Shown one piece after another: positions 1-6,187 of a stretch of DNA of 8,425 nt. The notes beneath the pieces were generated by a model. That model was not told the DNA's origin. It saw only the letters and a list, made by a program, of their open reading frames with translations, and made no database searches. Numbering within the stretch: position 1 is the stretch's first letter; the number at the start of each line of letters is the position of its first letter. The stretch spans positions 1 through 8,425 of the forward strand of contig DAOUSV010000057.1 of the NCBI GenBank assembly GCA_030627065.1. The letters are read 5' to 3'. This DNA comes from Piscirickettsiaceae bacterium. Lineage in GTDB: Bacteria; Pseudomonadota; Gammaproteobacteria; Nitrosococcales; Methylophagaceae. A program made the translations under genes and the position numbers.

Positions 1-474
1 ACGATCAGCTTCATCTAATATTAAAATCTCAACATCTGAAAACTTCACGGCATTTTGATTGTAAAGATCCATTAATCGACCAGGTGTTGCCACCAAAATA
101 TCGACACCACGGCGTAACTTCATCATTTGTGGATTAATCTTCACGCCACCAAATACAACGGCAGATCTTAGTGATAAATTCTGACCATATAACACTACGC
201 TATCATGAACCTGTGCGGCTAATTCACGTGTTGGCGTTAATATCAGCGCACGGATATGATTCGGTCTAACGCGAGTGCCATTATCAAGAAGTTGTAATAA
301 AGGCAGGGTGAAACTTGCTGTTTTACCCGTTCCTGTTTGTGCCGCAGCCATCACATCGCTACCGGTTAATACAGCTGGGATTGCTTCCAATTGAATAGGT
401 GAAGGTTCGGTATAACCTTTCGCCTCAACGGCACGAAGTAATGGAGCAGAAAGTCCAAGATCAGAAAATGACAT
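1..474 (-). CDS. rhlE: RhlE-type DEAD-box ATP-dependent RNA helicase (N-terminal part, cut by window edge)
   Basis: ATP-dependent RNA-unwinding enzyme of the DEAD-box superfamily 2, acting in the cytoplasm on structured RNA and ribosome assembly intermediates. The first 158 residues are present and the reading frame runs off position 1. Motifs appear in the expected order: the Q-motif region (start MSFSDLGLS, then GYTEPSPIQ around 20-28), Walker A AQTGTGKT at 45-52, motif Ia PTRELA at 81-86, FGG at 108-110, motif Ib TPGR at 130-133, and DEAD at 154-157 just before the edge. The opening 'MSF..LGLS..LLRAV...GY' resembles RhlE more than DeaD, SrmB or RhlB; that assignment is from family knowledge and the missing C-terminal half would settle it. 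The ATG at 474 has only a weak Shine-Dalgarno. The gene lies 96 bp beyond the flavoprotein gene and has its own promoter, so it is probably a separate transcription unit. Confidence 0.93.
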   Translation of the reverse strand, partial: MSFSDLGLSAPLLRAVEAKGYTEPSPIQLEAIPAVLTGSDVMAAAQTGTGKTASFTLPLLQLLDNGTRVRPNHIRALILTPTRELAAQVHDSVVLYGQNLSLRSAVVFGGVKINPQMMKLRRGVDILVATPGRLMDLYNQNAVKFSDVEILILDEADR

Positions 475-503
475 AGTGAATAAACTCAAATTAACAGTGA
501 AGG

Positions 504-533
504 TCTCGATGAAGAAATGCTTTAATATCGAGA
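504..533 (-). promoter_or_regulatory. Hairpin in the rhlE 5' leader
   Basis: A perfect 7-bp inverted repeat, TCTCGAT (504-510) with ATCGAGA (527-533), separated by 16 nt, lies within the predicted untranslated leader of rhlE about 30 nt upstream of the ATG. It could form a modest stem-loop in the mRNA. A leader structure would fit an RNA helicase that senses its own activity or is cold-inducible, but this is inference and a 7-bp repeat can occur by chance. Confidence 0.3.
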
Positions 534-555
534 TAAATAGGATTGTATGGCGCGT

Positions 556-564
556 ATTATAGCA
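556..564 (-). promoter_or_regulatory. Extended -10 promoter for rhlE
   Basis: On the minus strand the sequence TGCTATAAT (564 down to 556) is a perfect extended -10 element: TGn followed by consensus TATAAT. No good -35 hexamer lies 16-18 bp upstream, which is tolerable for extended -10 promoters. Transcription would start near 549, giving a leader of about 75 nt before the rhlE ATG. The element sits immediately after the stop codon of the flavoprotein gene, so it gives the helicase independent expression. This is a sequence-based prediction. Confidence 0.6.
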
Positions 565-570
565 TTGATT

Positions 571-1779
571 TTAAACGAACAAACCGGCGCTATAACCAGA
601 AGACCATGCCCACTGAAAGTTATAGCCACCCAAATGGCCTGTTACATCTAAAGCCTCACCAATAAAATAGAGGCCCGCTTGCTGTTTAGCTTCCATTGTT
701 TTTGAGCTAATGCCATCCGTATCCACACCGCCCAAGGTAACCTCTGCAGTTCGATAACCTTCTGTTGCTGATGGCTTTAACTGCCAGTTATTAATCTGTT
801 CACCAATAGCTCTTAACTGTTTATCACTAAACTCAGCTAATGGACTTGCCGCTGATTTTGACCACCATAAAGTCTGTAATTCACTAACTAATGCCTTGGC
901 TAGTTTCTTTGAAAGTAATGTTTTTAATAACTGTTTACCTTGCTTTGTTTTTGCTTCAATTAACCAGTCTTCCGCTTCAATATACGGCATTAAGTTAATA
1001 CTCACTTCGTCTCCTGGTGACCAGTAGTTTGATACTTGCAGTACAGAAGGCCCACTTATACCGCGATGAGTAAACAATAGATTTTCAGTAAATGTTTGCC
1101 CATTACAGCTTAAATTAACTTCTAATGCCAAGCCAGATAGTCGTTCACAAATACCTTTCATAGCATCACTAAACATAAAAGGAACTAGACCGGCTCTACG
1201 CTTGGTTAAAGCCAAACCAAACTGCTGTGCAATCTCATAAGCAATACCGCTACCGCCTAATGATGGAATTGATAAAGCACCTGTAGCGACAACGAATGAT
1301 TGGCTATTTAAGGTTTCTTTTTTAGTGTTTTGTTTGATCTTAAGATGGTAGCCACTGTCATACTTAACCGACATAAACTCACAATCAGTTCTAATTTCAA
1401 CGCCTGCTTGCTGGCACTCATCCAACAACATGGTCAAAATTTCTTTGGCTGAATTCTTACAAAACTGTTGGCTATGTTTTCGCTCTTCAATTTCAATCCC
1501 ATGACGTGCAACCATGGCAATAAAATCCCATTGAGAATAGCGTTTTAAAGCGGCCTTACAAAAATGTGAGTTATTAGAAATGAAGTTGTCGGCTTCAACA
1601 TTATGATTGGTAAAATTACACTTTCCACCGCCCGACATTAAGATCTTTTTACCTACTTTATTGGCTTTTTCAATCACCAATACGCGTCGACCACGTTGGG
1701 CGGCTGTCATTGCACACAATAATCCAGATGCACCTGCACCTAAAATAATGACATCGTATTTTTTTGAATCCGACTGCAC
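571..1779 (-). CDS. HI0933/YhiN-family FAD-dependent oxidoreductase
   Basis: Predicted cytoplasmic flavoprotein of the HI0933/YhiN/BaiN family (COG2081), 402 aa, the usual length. The N-terminal dinucleotide-binding fold is clear: IILGAGASG at 11-19 with the GxGxxG loop at 14-19, and acidic E37 at the end of the second strand for the FAD ribose. The family signature KKILMSGGGKCNFTN is at 44-58. Near the C-terminus are TLGGV (348-352), GEALDV (374-379) and GGYNFQWAWSSG (384-395), which close the FAD site. The physiological substrate is not established for most members; database names such as 'aminoacetone oxidase family' or BaiN should not be taken literally. The start is GTG at 1779: an in-frame TAA lies directly before it, and the FAD motif begins only 10 residues in. 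It lies 15 bp after selO and is probably co-transcribed with it. Confidence 0.93.
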   Translation of the reverse strand: MQSDSKKYDVIILGAGASGLLCAMTAAQRGRRVLVIEKANKVGKKILMSGGGKCNFTNHNVEADNFISNNSHFCKAALKRYSQWDFIAMVARHGIEIEERKHSQQFCKNSAKEILTMLLDECQQAGVEIRTDCEFMSVKYDSGYHLKIKQNTKKETLNSQSFVVATGALSIPSLGGSGIAYEIAQQFGLALTKRRAGLVPFMFSDAMKGICERLSGLALEVNLSCNGQTFTENLLFTHRGISGPSVLQVSNYWSPGDEVSINLMPYIEAEDWLIEAKTKQGKQLLKTLLSKKLAKALVSELQTLWWSKSAASPLAEFSDKQLRAIGEQINNWQLKPSATEGYRTAEVTLGGVDTDGISSKTMEAKQQAGLYFIGEALDVTGHLGGYNFQWAWSSGYSAGLFV

Positions 1780-1794
1780 TTACATCCCTACCCT
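1780..1794 (-). promoter_or_regulatory. Ribosome-binding region with a start-stop codon pair before the GTG start
   Basis: Between the selO stop and the flavoprotein GTG the minus strand reads AGGGTAGGGATGTAA. The purine-rich AAGGG and AGGG stretches can act as Shine-Dalgarno. The first is ideally spaced for an ATG that is immediately followed by TAA, and the in-frame GTG (1779) comes next. The true start must be at or after this GTG. Confidence 0.55.
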
Positions 1795-3390
1795 TTAAGA
1801 GCTACACGATAACATTGAACAACCCGGTTTATTTCTCGCCCATTCAGGCCGTTTTCCTGCAAATTTATCCTTATCCACTTGCTCATCATAAGGATGACGA
1901 AATAATTCTAGCAACTCATTAACCCTACTGTAATCACCCTGCTCAGCTAACTCAATAGCTTGTTGAGCTAAATAGTTTCGAAGCACATATTTAGGGTTAA
2001 CTGCATTCATCTTCTCTTGTCGTTGTTGTTTATTAATGCCATCTTTAGCCAGTCTTTTTACATATCGACTCAACCAGTTGACGATCTTTTCTTTATTGTC
2101 ACCCGTCAGTTCTTCTGGCAAATAATACGCATCCATTAGGGGTGAAAGAAGGTTTTCATCAGATTGATTAACATCATCATCGATATCTGCCAGCTTTCTA
2201 AAGAAGATAGTCATATCAGTCTCTGTCACTTGTAAAACAGCGGGTAGGTCTTTGATTAGATCGATATCTGACTCGCCCTCTAAACACTCAAATCCTAGCT
2301 TTTCAGCCATCATTGAATGATAGCTATCTTCATAGTCTTGCGAGTAATTCGCTAAAATTTGTTCCAGTGCTTTTGCATCTTCGATAAGCGGCATAAGCGC
2401 TTGAGCCAGTTGTACTAAATTCCACAATGCAACCGATGGTTGATTGCCAAAGCGATAACGTCGAGCGCTAGCATCAGTTGTATTGGGAGTCCAGTCCGGA
2501 TCATAATCTTCCAGCCAACCATAAGGGCCATAATCTATGGTCAAACCGAGGATCGACATATTATCTGTATTCATTACACCATGAACAAAACCAACTCTCT
2601 GCCAGTGGACAATCATTGTTATTGTTCGTTCACAGACTTCTTCAAACCATTGCAAATAAATGGCTTTTGAAGGCGCACCAAGATGGGAGAAATCGGTACA
2701 AATGGTATAGTCAACAAAGGTATGAAGTAACTCTGTTTCCCCGCGTGATGCAAAGATCTGAAAACTGCCAAAACGCGTAAAAGATGGGGAAACACGACAT
2801 ACGACAGCGCCTAATTCACTTTTAGGGCGGCCGTCATAAAACATATCTCGCACCACATCTTCACCGGTTAAAACAAGACTTAAGGCGCGCGTTGTCGGCA
2901 CGCCTAAATGATACATCGCCTCACTACATAGAAACTCGCGAACCGATGAACGTAATACAGCTAAACCATCTGCAGTGCGGCTATATGGCGTTGGGCCTGC
3001 GCCTTTTAATTGTAAAACCGACCGCTTGCCTGACGAACTAACTACTTCAGCTAAATTAATTGCACGACCATCACCAAGCTGCCCTGCCCAATTTCCAAAC
3101 TGATGTCCTCCGTAGCACATAGCATACGGATCCATCTCTGCAATCACTTTATTCCCAGAAAACACATCTACAAATTGCTGTGACTCACAATATTCTTTTG
3201 ATAGTTCCAGTTCTGCTGCAACATCTTCGGCATATGAAACCAAACTAGGAGCAGATACCTTTCGAGGAAGCACGCGTGAAAAACAAGCCCCCAGAACTTG
3301 TCGACGAATATTATCAGTTTCAAGATCAGCAGGTAGATCCTGAGTAAATCGGTTATCAAAGTGTAGTTCAGCAAGTTTTTTCAATATCAT
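1795..3390 (-). CDS. selO: SelO/YdiU-family protein adenylyltransferase (pseudokinase AMPylase)
   Basis: SelO transfers AMP from ATP to Ser/Thr/Tyr hydroxyls of target proteins using an inverted-nucleotide kinase fold, and is linked to redox stress. The protein has 531 residues and is complete. It opens with the family-typical LHFDNRF (9-15). YGGHQFGNWAGQLGDGRA (93-110) is the glycine-rich nucleotide region. K129 (LQLKGAG) and E152, 23 residues apart, fit the K/E ion pair. NTDNMS (274-279) and IDYGP (285-289) supply D276, N277 and D286, with the same 10-residue spacing as the catalytic and metal-binding Asp in characterised SelO. It ends in CSS; C529 is at the antepenultimate position, where eukaryotic SelO has selenocysteine. 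It is longer than E. coli YdiU (about 480 aa), mainly in the C-terminal half. The activation-loop position that is Cys in E. coli appears to be Pro302. No clear Shine-Dalgarno precedes the ATG; the start is fixed by homology. Confidence 0.95.
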   Translation of the reverse strand: MILKKLAELHFDNRFTQDLPADLETDNIRRQVLGACFSRVLPRKVSAPSLVSYAEDVAAELELSKEYCESQQFVDVFSGNKVIAEMDPYAMCYGGHQFGNWAGQLGDGRAINLAEVVSSSGKRSVLQLKGAGPTPYSRTADGLAVLRSSVREFLCSEAMYHLGVPTTRALSLVLTGEDVVRDMFYDGRPKSELGAVVCRVSPSFTRFGSFQIFASRGETELLHTFVDYTICTDFSHLGAPSKAIYLQWFEEVCERTITMIVHWQRVGFVHGVMNTDNMSILGLTIDYGPYGWLEDYDPDWTPNTTDASARRYRFGNQPSVALWNLVQLAQALMPLIEDAKALEQILANYSQDYEDSYHSMMAEKLGFECLEGESDIDLIKDLPAVLQVTETDMTIFFRKLADIDDDVNQSDENLLSPLMDAYYLPEELTGDNKEKIVNWLSRYVKRLAKDGINKQQRQEKMNAVNPKYVLRNYLAQQAIELAEQGDYSRVNELLELFRHPYDEQVDKDKFAGKRPEWARNKPGCSMLSCSS

Positions 3391-3413
3391 TTTGTCAAAA
3401 ATATCGTTAAAAA

Positions 3414-3824
3414 TTACGTAAACTGAACTAAATCACAGGCTCTATCAAAGGCCAAGTAACGTGATAAATCGCCACCATTTTCGACCATTTGCACCATCAT
3501 TTTTAACTGTAAATCAATCTCAGTCGATGCAGGCATAGAATCTTCCACCCCAGAAAGGCATGCAACCAAAACAAGCTGCCAGTCTTGATCCATATTCTTA
3601 GACTCTTCAACAAGATCGGAAAAAGTCGTTAAATCATTTAAGGCTTTATCAACACACATCAACGGCTGTAAAACACCACCTTTTCCAGCCTGAAAACACT
3701 GCTGCTCATTACCCTCATGATCTTTTGGTAATGATGCTTTTAAAAACGTAAATAAAAATCGTTGAGGTGTTTCTTGCTCTCTGCCCACCATCAACAGGGT
3801 TTGATAATTAATAATATCAACCAT
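3414..3824 (-). CDS. Conserved small protein of unknown function
   Basis: A 136-residue soluble protein with no signal peptide or membrane segment. Readable blocks are QETPQRFLFTFLKASLP (17-33), GKGGVLQPLMCVDK (47-60), LVEESKNMDQDWQLVLVACLSG (71-92) and a C-terminal block LQLKMMVQMVENGG...YLAFDR (106-128). These resemble a proteobacterial family often labelled 'ribonucleotide reductase subunit alpha' in databases. That name is not credible here: the protein is far too short for an RNR large subunit and lacks its radical and thiol motifs. The family match is from memory. The ATG at 3824 is preferred over the in-frame GTG at 3860, which would add 12 residues of low-complexity polar sequence; neither has a strong Shine-Dalgarno. 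It lies 23 bp before selO, which suggests co-expression. Function unknown. Confidence 0.8.
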   Translation of the reverse strand: MVDIINYQTLLMVGREQETPQRFLFTFLKASLPKDHEGNEQQCFQAGKGGVLQPLMCVDKALNDLTTFSDLVEESKNMDQDWQLVLVACLSGVEDSMPASTEIDLQLKMMVQMVENGGDLSRYLAFDRACDLVQFT

Positions 3825-3873
3825 CTTTCTGTTTATTATCCTTTGATTATTCAACCACACTAATTAAAACTAA

Positions 3874-4235
3874 TTAGATATCTGCAATTATTTTTTCTTT
3901 AATATCGATCACATTCGCAGCTAAAAAGTCCATATGGTACTGTTTTTTAATGCCATATTCAGTCAACGTATATTGATATATCGACGTTATACTCTGCTGA
4001 GCCAGACTATTTTTCACACAATGTAATGCACAACCATCTAAAGCAATAATCGTTCGACCTGATTTTATTTTTTTACGATCGATGTAACACCACCACCTAT
4101 TCCAGCGATACAAGATATTTCTGCAATTTGCTCACGATCTAACTCAATAGCAACCTGATTTGCTAACTGGGCAATATTAGAACACCCAAAGCAAGAATAA
4201 ATTAACGGAAGTCTCTTTATCTTTTCATCAGTCAT
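3874..4235 (-). pseudogene. DGC-domain putative zinc-binding protein, reading frame broken at an A7 run (possibly recoded)
   Basis: The ATG at 4235 opens a 56-codon frame (MTDEKIKRLPLIYSCFGCSN..., ...SCIAGIGGGVTSIVKK) that stops at TAA 4067-4065. The homologous continuation IKSGRTIIALDGCALHC... lies in the -1 frame and runs to a stop at 3874. Joined at the A7 run, they give a 120-residue protein, the normal size for the DGC family, with no residue missing or extra. All family cysteines are present: C15 and C18 (CxxC), C42 (SCIAG), C69 and C73 (DGCALHC), followed by TEYGIKK and a C-terminal helix. Family members are small cytoplasmic proteins presumed to bind zinc; no biochemical role is firmly known. 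Both halves keep good family sequence, so the break is recent, a sequencing error in a homopolymer, or tolerated by slippage. The gene sits 19 bp after fbp. The long C-terminal frame seen from an ATG at 4113 is not a real start. Confidence 0.82.
4065..4075 (-). other. A AAA AAA slippery heptamer followed by a stop codon
   Basis: In the DGC gene the zero frame reads GTA AAA AAA TAA. The seven A (4074 down to 4068) match the X XXY YYZ pattern of a -1 ribosomal frameshift site, and the next zero-frame codon is a stop. A -1 slip, or addition of one A by RNA polymerase slippage, would both restore the frame as GTA AAA AAA ATA AAA and give the same protein. The pattern is seen directly; whether it functions is inference. 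Confidence 0.5.
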
Positions 4236-4254
4236 AACTAGTCTCTAATTTAAG

Positions 4255-5259
4255 TTATTTATGATACGAAATCACACGTTCAACTTCATTTTTCGACCCT
4301 AAAATAACCGGCACTCGCTGGTGAATATCCTTCGCCTTAATATCCATAATTCGTTCATATCCTGTCGTGCTAACCCCGCCTGCTTGCTCAACAATGAAGC
4401 TCATTGGACTCGCTTCATACATCAAACGTAGCTTACCGCCATTCGTTGAAGGCTTACTATCAATTGGATACATAAAAATACCGCCACGAGTCAGTACCCG
4501 ATAGACTTCCGCCACCATTGAAGCGACCCAACGCATATTGAAATTCTTTTCACGCACGCCATCAACACCTTGAATACACTCTTCAACATATCGCTGCATT
4601 GGCTCTTCCCAAAAACGCTGATTCGATATGTTAATGGCAAATTCAGCCGTATCTTTAGGAATGGTCATATTAGGGTGGGTCAAAATAAATTCGCCAATAT
4701 CACGATCAAGGGTAAAGCCATTAACACCATCCCCCGTCGTTAAAATCATCATCGTTGCCGGACCATAAACACAAAAGCCAGCACAAACTTGCTCCGTGCC
4801 TTTTTGCATAAAGTCTTCTACTGTCGGCTTATCCACACCATCAGGACAGCGTAAAATAGAAAAAATCGTACCAACAGATAAATTGATATCAATGTTAGAT
4901 GAACCATCTAAGGGATCAAAGGCAATGAGATATTTACCTTTTGGCATATTGTCAGGAATTTGAATGATCTCTTCGATTTCTTCCGATGCCATACCTGCTA
5001 AATGTCCAGTCCAACTCAGTGCATCAACCATCACATCATTAGTAATAATATCAAGTTTCTTCTGCACCTCGCCCTGCACATTTTCAGATTCAGCCACACC
5101 ACCAATACCGATAATGCCACTGCGATTAACTAAGTGAGAGATCTTTTTGCAAGCACTGACAATATCATTCAATAAACCTGTCATTTCACCTGTTGAGTTT
5201 GAATGAACACGTTGCTGCTCAATAATAAATTGAGTTATTGATTTACCTATATCTGACAT
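4255..5259 (-). CDS. fbp: Class 1 fructose-1,6-bisphosphatase
   Basis: Hydrolyses fructose 1,6-bisphosphate to fructose 6-phosphate and phosphate, a Mg-dependent cytoplasmic step of gluconeogenesis and of sugar-phosphate recycling in C1-assimilating cycles. The 334-residue length is typical of class 1. Metal and substrate motifs are intact: ASEEIEEI (91-98), FDPLDGSSNID (114-124) with the metal-binding D-P-L-D-G-S-S signature, RWVASMVAEV (243-252), GGIFMYP (259-265) and KLRLMYEASPMSF (276-288). The ATG at 5259 is chosen because GGGGAAG lies 3 nt upstream as a strong Shine-Dalgarno. A frame-open upstream ATG at 5295 would add 12 unconserved residues and begins inside a palindrome arm, so it is rejected. 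The gene is 112 bp downstream of fhcC on the same strand and may share its transcript, although the intervening hairpin could modulate this. Confidence 0.96.
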   Translation of the reverse strand: MSDIGKSITQFIIEQQRVHSNSTGEMTGLLNDIVSACKKISHLVNRSGIIGIGGVAESENVQGEVQKKLDIITNDVMVDALSWTGHLAGMASEEIEEIIQIPDNMPKGKYLIAFDPLDGSSNIDINLSVGTIFSILRCPDGVDKPTVEDFMQKGTEQVCAGFCVYGPATMMILTTGDGVNGFTLDRDIGEFILTHPNMTIPKDTAEFAINISNQRFWEEPMQRYVEECIQGVDGVREKNFNMRWVASMVAEVYRVLTRGGIFMYPIDSKPSTNGGKLRLMYEASPMSFIVEQAGGVSTTGYERIMDIKAKDIHQRVPVILGSKNEVERVISYHK

Positions 5260-5293
5260 GAGCTTCCCCAAAAAGTAAAAAGAACACTTAACC

Positions 5294-5361
5294 ACAGAGG
5301 CTCAGAGACCACAGAGAAATACTTAGTATTATTTAAACCTCTGCATACTCTGAGCCTCTGT
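5294..5361. repeat. 68-bp imperfect palindrome between fhcC and fbp
   Basis: Outer arms ACAGAGGCTCAGAG (5294-5307) and CTCTGAGCCTCTGT (5348-5361) are perfect 14-bp inverted repeats. After a symmetric 4/4 mismatch, CAGAG (5312-5316) pairs with CTCTG (5339-5343) in the same register. The centre holds a separate 6-bp palindrome AATACT/AGTATT (5318-5323, 5325-5330). ACCACAGAG is also directly repeated at 5291-5299 and 5308-5316, a 17-bp period. In RNA this makes a long stem with an AU-rich loop. CACAGAG-rich elements of this look are scattered in many bacterial genomes, so a dispersed REP/MITE-like repeat is likely. It could also protect the fhc mRNA 3' end or set the fhc/fbp expression ratio. 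No U-run follows the stem directly, so it is not a textbook terminator. Confidence 0.8.
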
Positions 5362-5371
5362 AATTTATTTT

Positions 5372-6187
5372 CTAAATCTTAACTAAAACCTCACCCATAC
5401 CAATACCACCAAGATCACCAGAATAACGTTGTACGCGTGAAAAAGACGCTATCTTAGAAAATTTACTATCTAACTTCTTAAAAGAGGATAGCATCAGAGG
5501 TAAAAAAGCTAAAGTGTGTGCACCACAGTCATTAAAGTTAGCGCCGATGCCTTTTGATGGCTGCTTAGTTAATAGAACAGTGCCACGCTTCATGCCATAA
5601 CCTAAGTGAGCACCCACATTGCCTAATACAGCGATGGTGCCTGAAATCATTCTACCCGCACAATAGTCACCGGCATTACCTTCGATTAGGATGTAACCTC
5701 GACGCATATGATCGCCTGTTCTATCACCGGAATTACCGGTAATAATTACTGTACCGCCAGTCATGCCATTTTTATAACCAGGTCTTGCTCCGCCAACAAA
5801 ATCACCAGCATTGCCGTTGATTTTAATCTGGCCCGACTTCATCTCACACGCCGTGTAAACACTTGTATCGCCAGTGACTTCAATCTCGCCACCTTCTAAA
5901 AACAAACCTAAATAACCGCCAACATTACCTGTAACAGTAATCTTGCCTGAAGTCATATTTCGACCAATAAAATCGAGTTTATCAGTGCTATTTACAAAAC
6001 TAATATCTGAAGCATCATCACCTGACACATCGAACAAACTATCAACACGTTCGGTACTATTGCCAATAACAAGTTTAATAGCAGCAATATCAGAGTCTGA
6101 TTTATCTACTAACAAATCAGACGTTAATGGCGAACAATCAATGCGTTGTTTGGCCGATGTTGTCAGTGTAAACGTTAATGTGCTCAT
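5372..6187 (-). CDS. fhcC: Formyltransferase/hydrolase complex subunit C (formylmethanofuran dehydrogenase subunit C-like)
   Basis: Subunit C of the bacterial Fhc complex, which moves the formyl group from formyl-tetrahydromethanopterin to a methanofuran-like carrier and hydrolyses it to formate. It is 271 residues. Residues about 75-205 form the hallmark right-handed beta-helix of the FwdC/GltB-C type, built of repeats of roughly 19 residues with the pattern M..G.I.V.GN.G...G: GRNMTSGKITVTGNVG (75-90), EMKSGQIKINGNAGDFVGG (115-133), GMTGGTVIITGNSGDRTG (141-158), HMRRGYILIEGNAGDYCAG (160-178), and two more to about 205. The role is structural and scaffolding rather than catalytic. Its ATG overlaps the fhcD TGA by ATGA (6184-6187), and AGGAG lies about 9 nt upstream inside fhcD, so translation is coupled. 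The stop is TAG, 11 bp before the palindrome. Confidence 0.96.
   Translation of the reverse strand: MSTLTFTLTTSAKQRIDCSPLTSDLLVDKSDSDIAAIKLVIGNSTERVDSLFDVSGDDASDISFVNSTDKLDFIGRNMTSGKITVTGNVGGYLGLFLEGGEIEVTGDTSVYTACEMKSGQIKINGNAGDFVGGARPGYKNGMTGGTVIITGNSGDRTGDHMRRGYILIEGNAGDYCAGRMISGTIAVLGNVGAHLGYGMKRGTVLLTKQPSKGIGANFNDCGAHTLAFLPLMLSSFKKLDSKFSKIASFSRVQRYSGDLGGIGMGEVLVKI

Noticed and set aside
2478..2780. Plus-strand open frames opposite selO, fhcC, fhcD, fhcA and the flavoprotein gene
   Set aside because: They lie wholly or almost wholly opposite strongly supported minus-strand genes, have no recognisable domains and look like antisense shadows.
3825..3860. Longer start (GTG at 3860) for the 136-residue unknown protein
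   Set aside because: Open in frame but adds polar low-complexity residues and has no ribosome-binding site; the ATG at 3824 fits the conserved body better. Not excluded completely.
3860..3877. AT-rich inverted repeat CTAATT/AATTAG after the DGC gene as a terminator
   Set aside because: Six A/T-dominated base pairs without GC content or a following U-run; too weak to call.
3874..4113. Apparent 79-residue protein starting at an ATG at 4113
   Set aside because: Its first 15 residues are an out-of-frame reading of the upstream DGC-gene sequence; only the part after the A7 run is homologous, so this is the 3' half of the frame-broken gene and not a separate gene.
5260..5295. N-terminal 12-residue extension of Fbp from the upstream ATG at 5295
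   Set aside because: No Shine-Dalgarno there, the ATG overlaps the palindrome arm, and the ATG at 5259 has GGGGAAG at good spacing and gives the normal protein length.
5260..5371. Palindrome as a Rho-independent terminator for fhcC, or a promoter for fbp in the gap
   Set aside because: The stem is not followed directly by a U tract (interrupted T-runs begin about 10 nt later), and no convincing -35/-10 pair was found.
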